Positions 5,166 through 5,382 of a DNA stretch of 5,382 nucleotides are shown here, in pieces; position 1 is the stretch's first letter, and each line of letters begins with the position of its first letter. The position numbers and the translations under genes are program-made. The notes beneath the pieces are model-generated. The model saw only the letters and a list, made by a program, of their open reading frames with translations, had not been told where the DNA came from and did not search any database. The stretch is from Bacteroidota bacterium (lineage in GTDB: Bacteria > Bacteroidota > Ignavibacteria > UBA10030 > UBA8401). The stretch is from assembly GCA_025355705.1 (NCBI GenBank), contig JANXZD010000458.1, positions 1-5,382 of the forward strand, written 5' to 3'.

Positions 5166-5382
5166 ATGACAGACAAGCCATTACCACAACAATCCTCGGA
5201 TGCTCTTCATGATGAAGTACGAAGACTGCGTCGCGCAGTCGAAGAACTTTCCATTCTTAACGACATTGCAAGAGCCATCAGTGCGTCGTTGAACGCAGAA
5301 GAGATCATGCAAACGCTGATCAGAAAATCCATTCGTGCGGTGAACTCGGAACAAGGTGTGATCACCTTGGTGGAAGAAGAAC
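5166..5382 (+). CDS. GAF-domain signalling protein, N-terminal part only (runs off the window)
   Basis: An open frame from ATG 5166 to the right edge gives 72 residues with no stop. Residues 14-32 form a short coiled coil (L14, V18, L21, V25, L28 spaced 4-3-4-3). Residues about 28-72 match the start of a GAF domain: L-S-I-L-N-D-I-A-R-A-I, then L42-N-A-E-E-I-M, then a helix, then strand G64-V-I-T-L-V. GAF domains are small-molecule or protein sensing modules. In Bacteroidota and relatives this N-terminal layout commonly precedes a PP2C/SpoIIE phosphatase or a histidine kinase; the adjacent STAS gene favours a phosphatase, but the catalytic part is outside the window, so this is inference. The ATG lies about 20 bases after a full-consensus promoter, and the next in-frame upstream codons offer no better start. 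Confidence 0.75.
   Translation, partial: MTDKPLPQQSSDALHDEVRRLRRAVEELSILNDIARAISASLNAEEIMQTLIRKSIRAVNSEQGVITLVEEE

Overview
The window looks like chromosomal DNA from the Bacteroidota or a close relative in the FCB group (for example Ignavibacteria). Three signals support this. Two intergenic promoters match the Bacteroidetes primary-sigma consensus (TTTG, 19 bp, TAnnTTTG). All three secreted proteins have a signal peptide whose predicted cleavage site is followed directly by Gln, which is the Bacteroidetes 'Q-rule'. The tRNA has no encoded CCA end. Species cannot be assigned from this sequence alone.

Layout. Positions 1-53 are the 3' part of a tRNA-Val(UAC) gene cut by the left edge. Positions 107-4520 form a compact plus-strand operon of three envelope/secreted proteins with gaps of 19 and 24 bp: (1) a 593-aa protein with a FlgT-C-like small beta domain and a probable outer-membrane beta-barrel at the C terminus; (2) a 423-aa periplasmic protein with an LPP20/FlgT-like N-terminal half and a DUF6175-like C-terminal half; (3) a 438-aa LPP20-family protein with a signal peptide but no lipobox, carrying extra beta-sandwich and C-terminal domains. 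A hairpin plus T-run (4530-4585) ends the operon. Convergent to it, on the minus strand, is a 115-aa single-domain STAS protein (4658-5005) of the anti-sigma-factor-antagonist type. From a shared 160-bp control region a plus-strand gene diverges at 5166 and runs off the right edge; its 72 visible residues are a short coiled coil leading into the start of a GAF domain.

How they may work together. The operon reads as one envelope unit: an outer-membrane barrel and two exported LPP20/DUF6175 proteins, plausibly an outer-membrane-associated complex of unknown function. The STAS and GAF genes read as a separate regulatory pair, possibly a partner-switching module if the truncated gene continues into a PP2C/SpoIIE phosphatase. 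No mobile element, CRISPR array, rRNA or riboswitch was seen. The only non-coding stretches are 54-106, 4521-4657 and 5006-5165, all under 300 bp.
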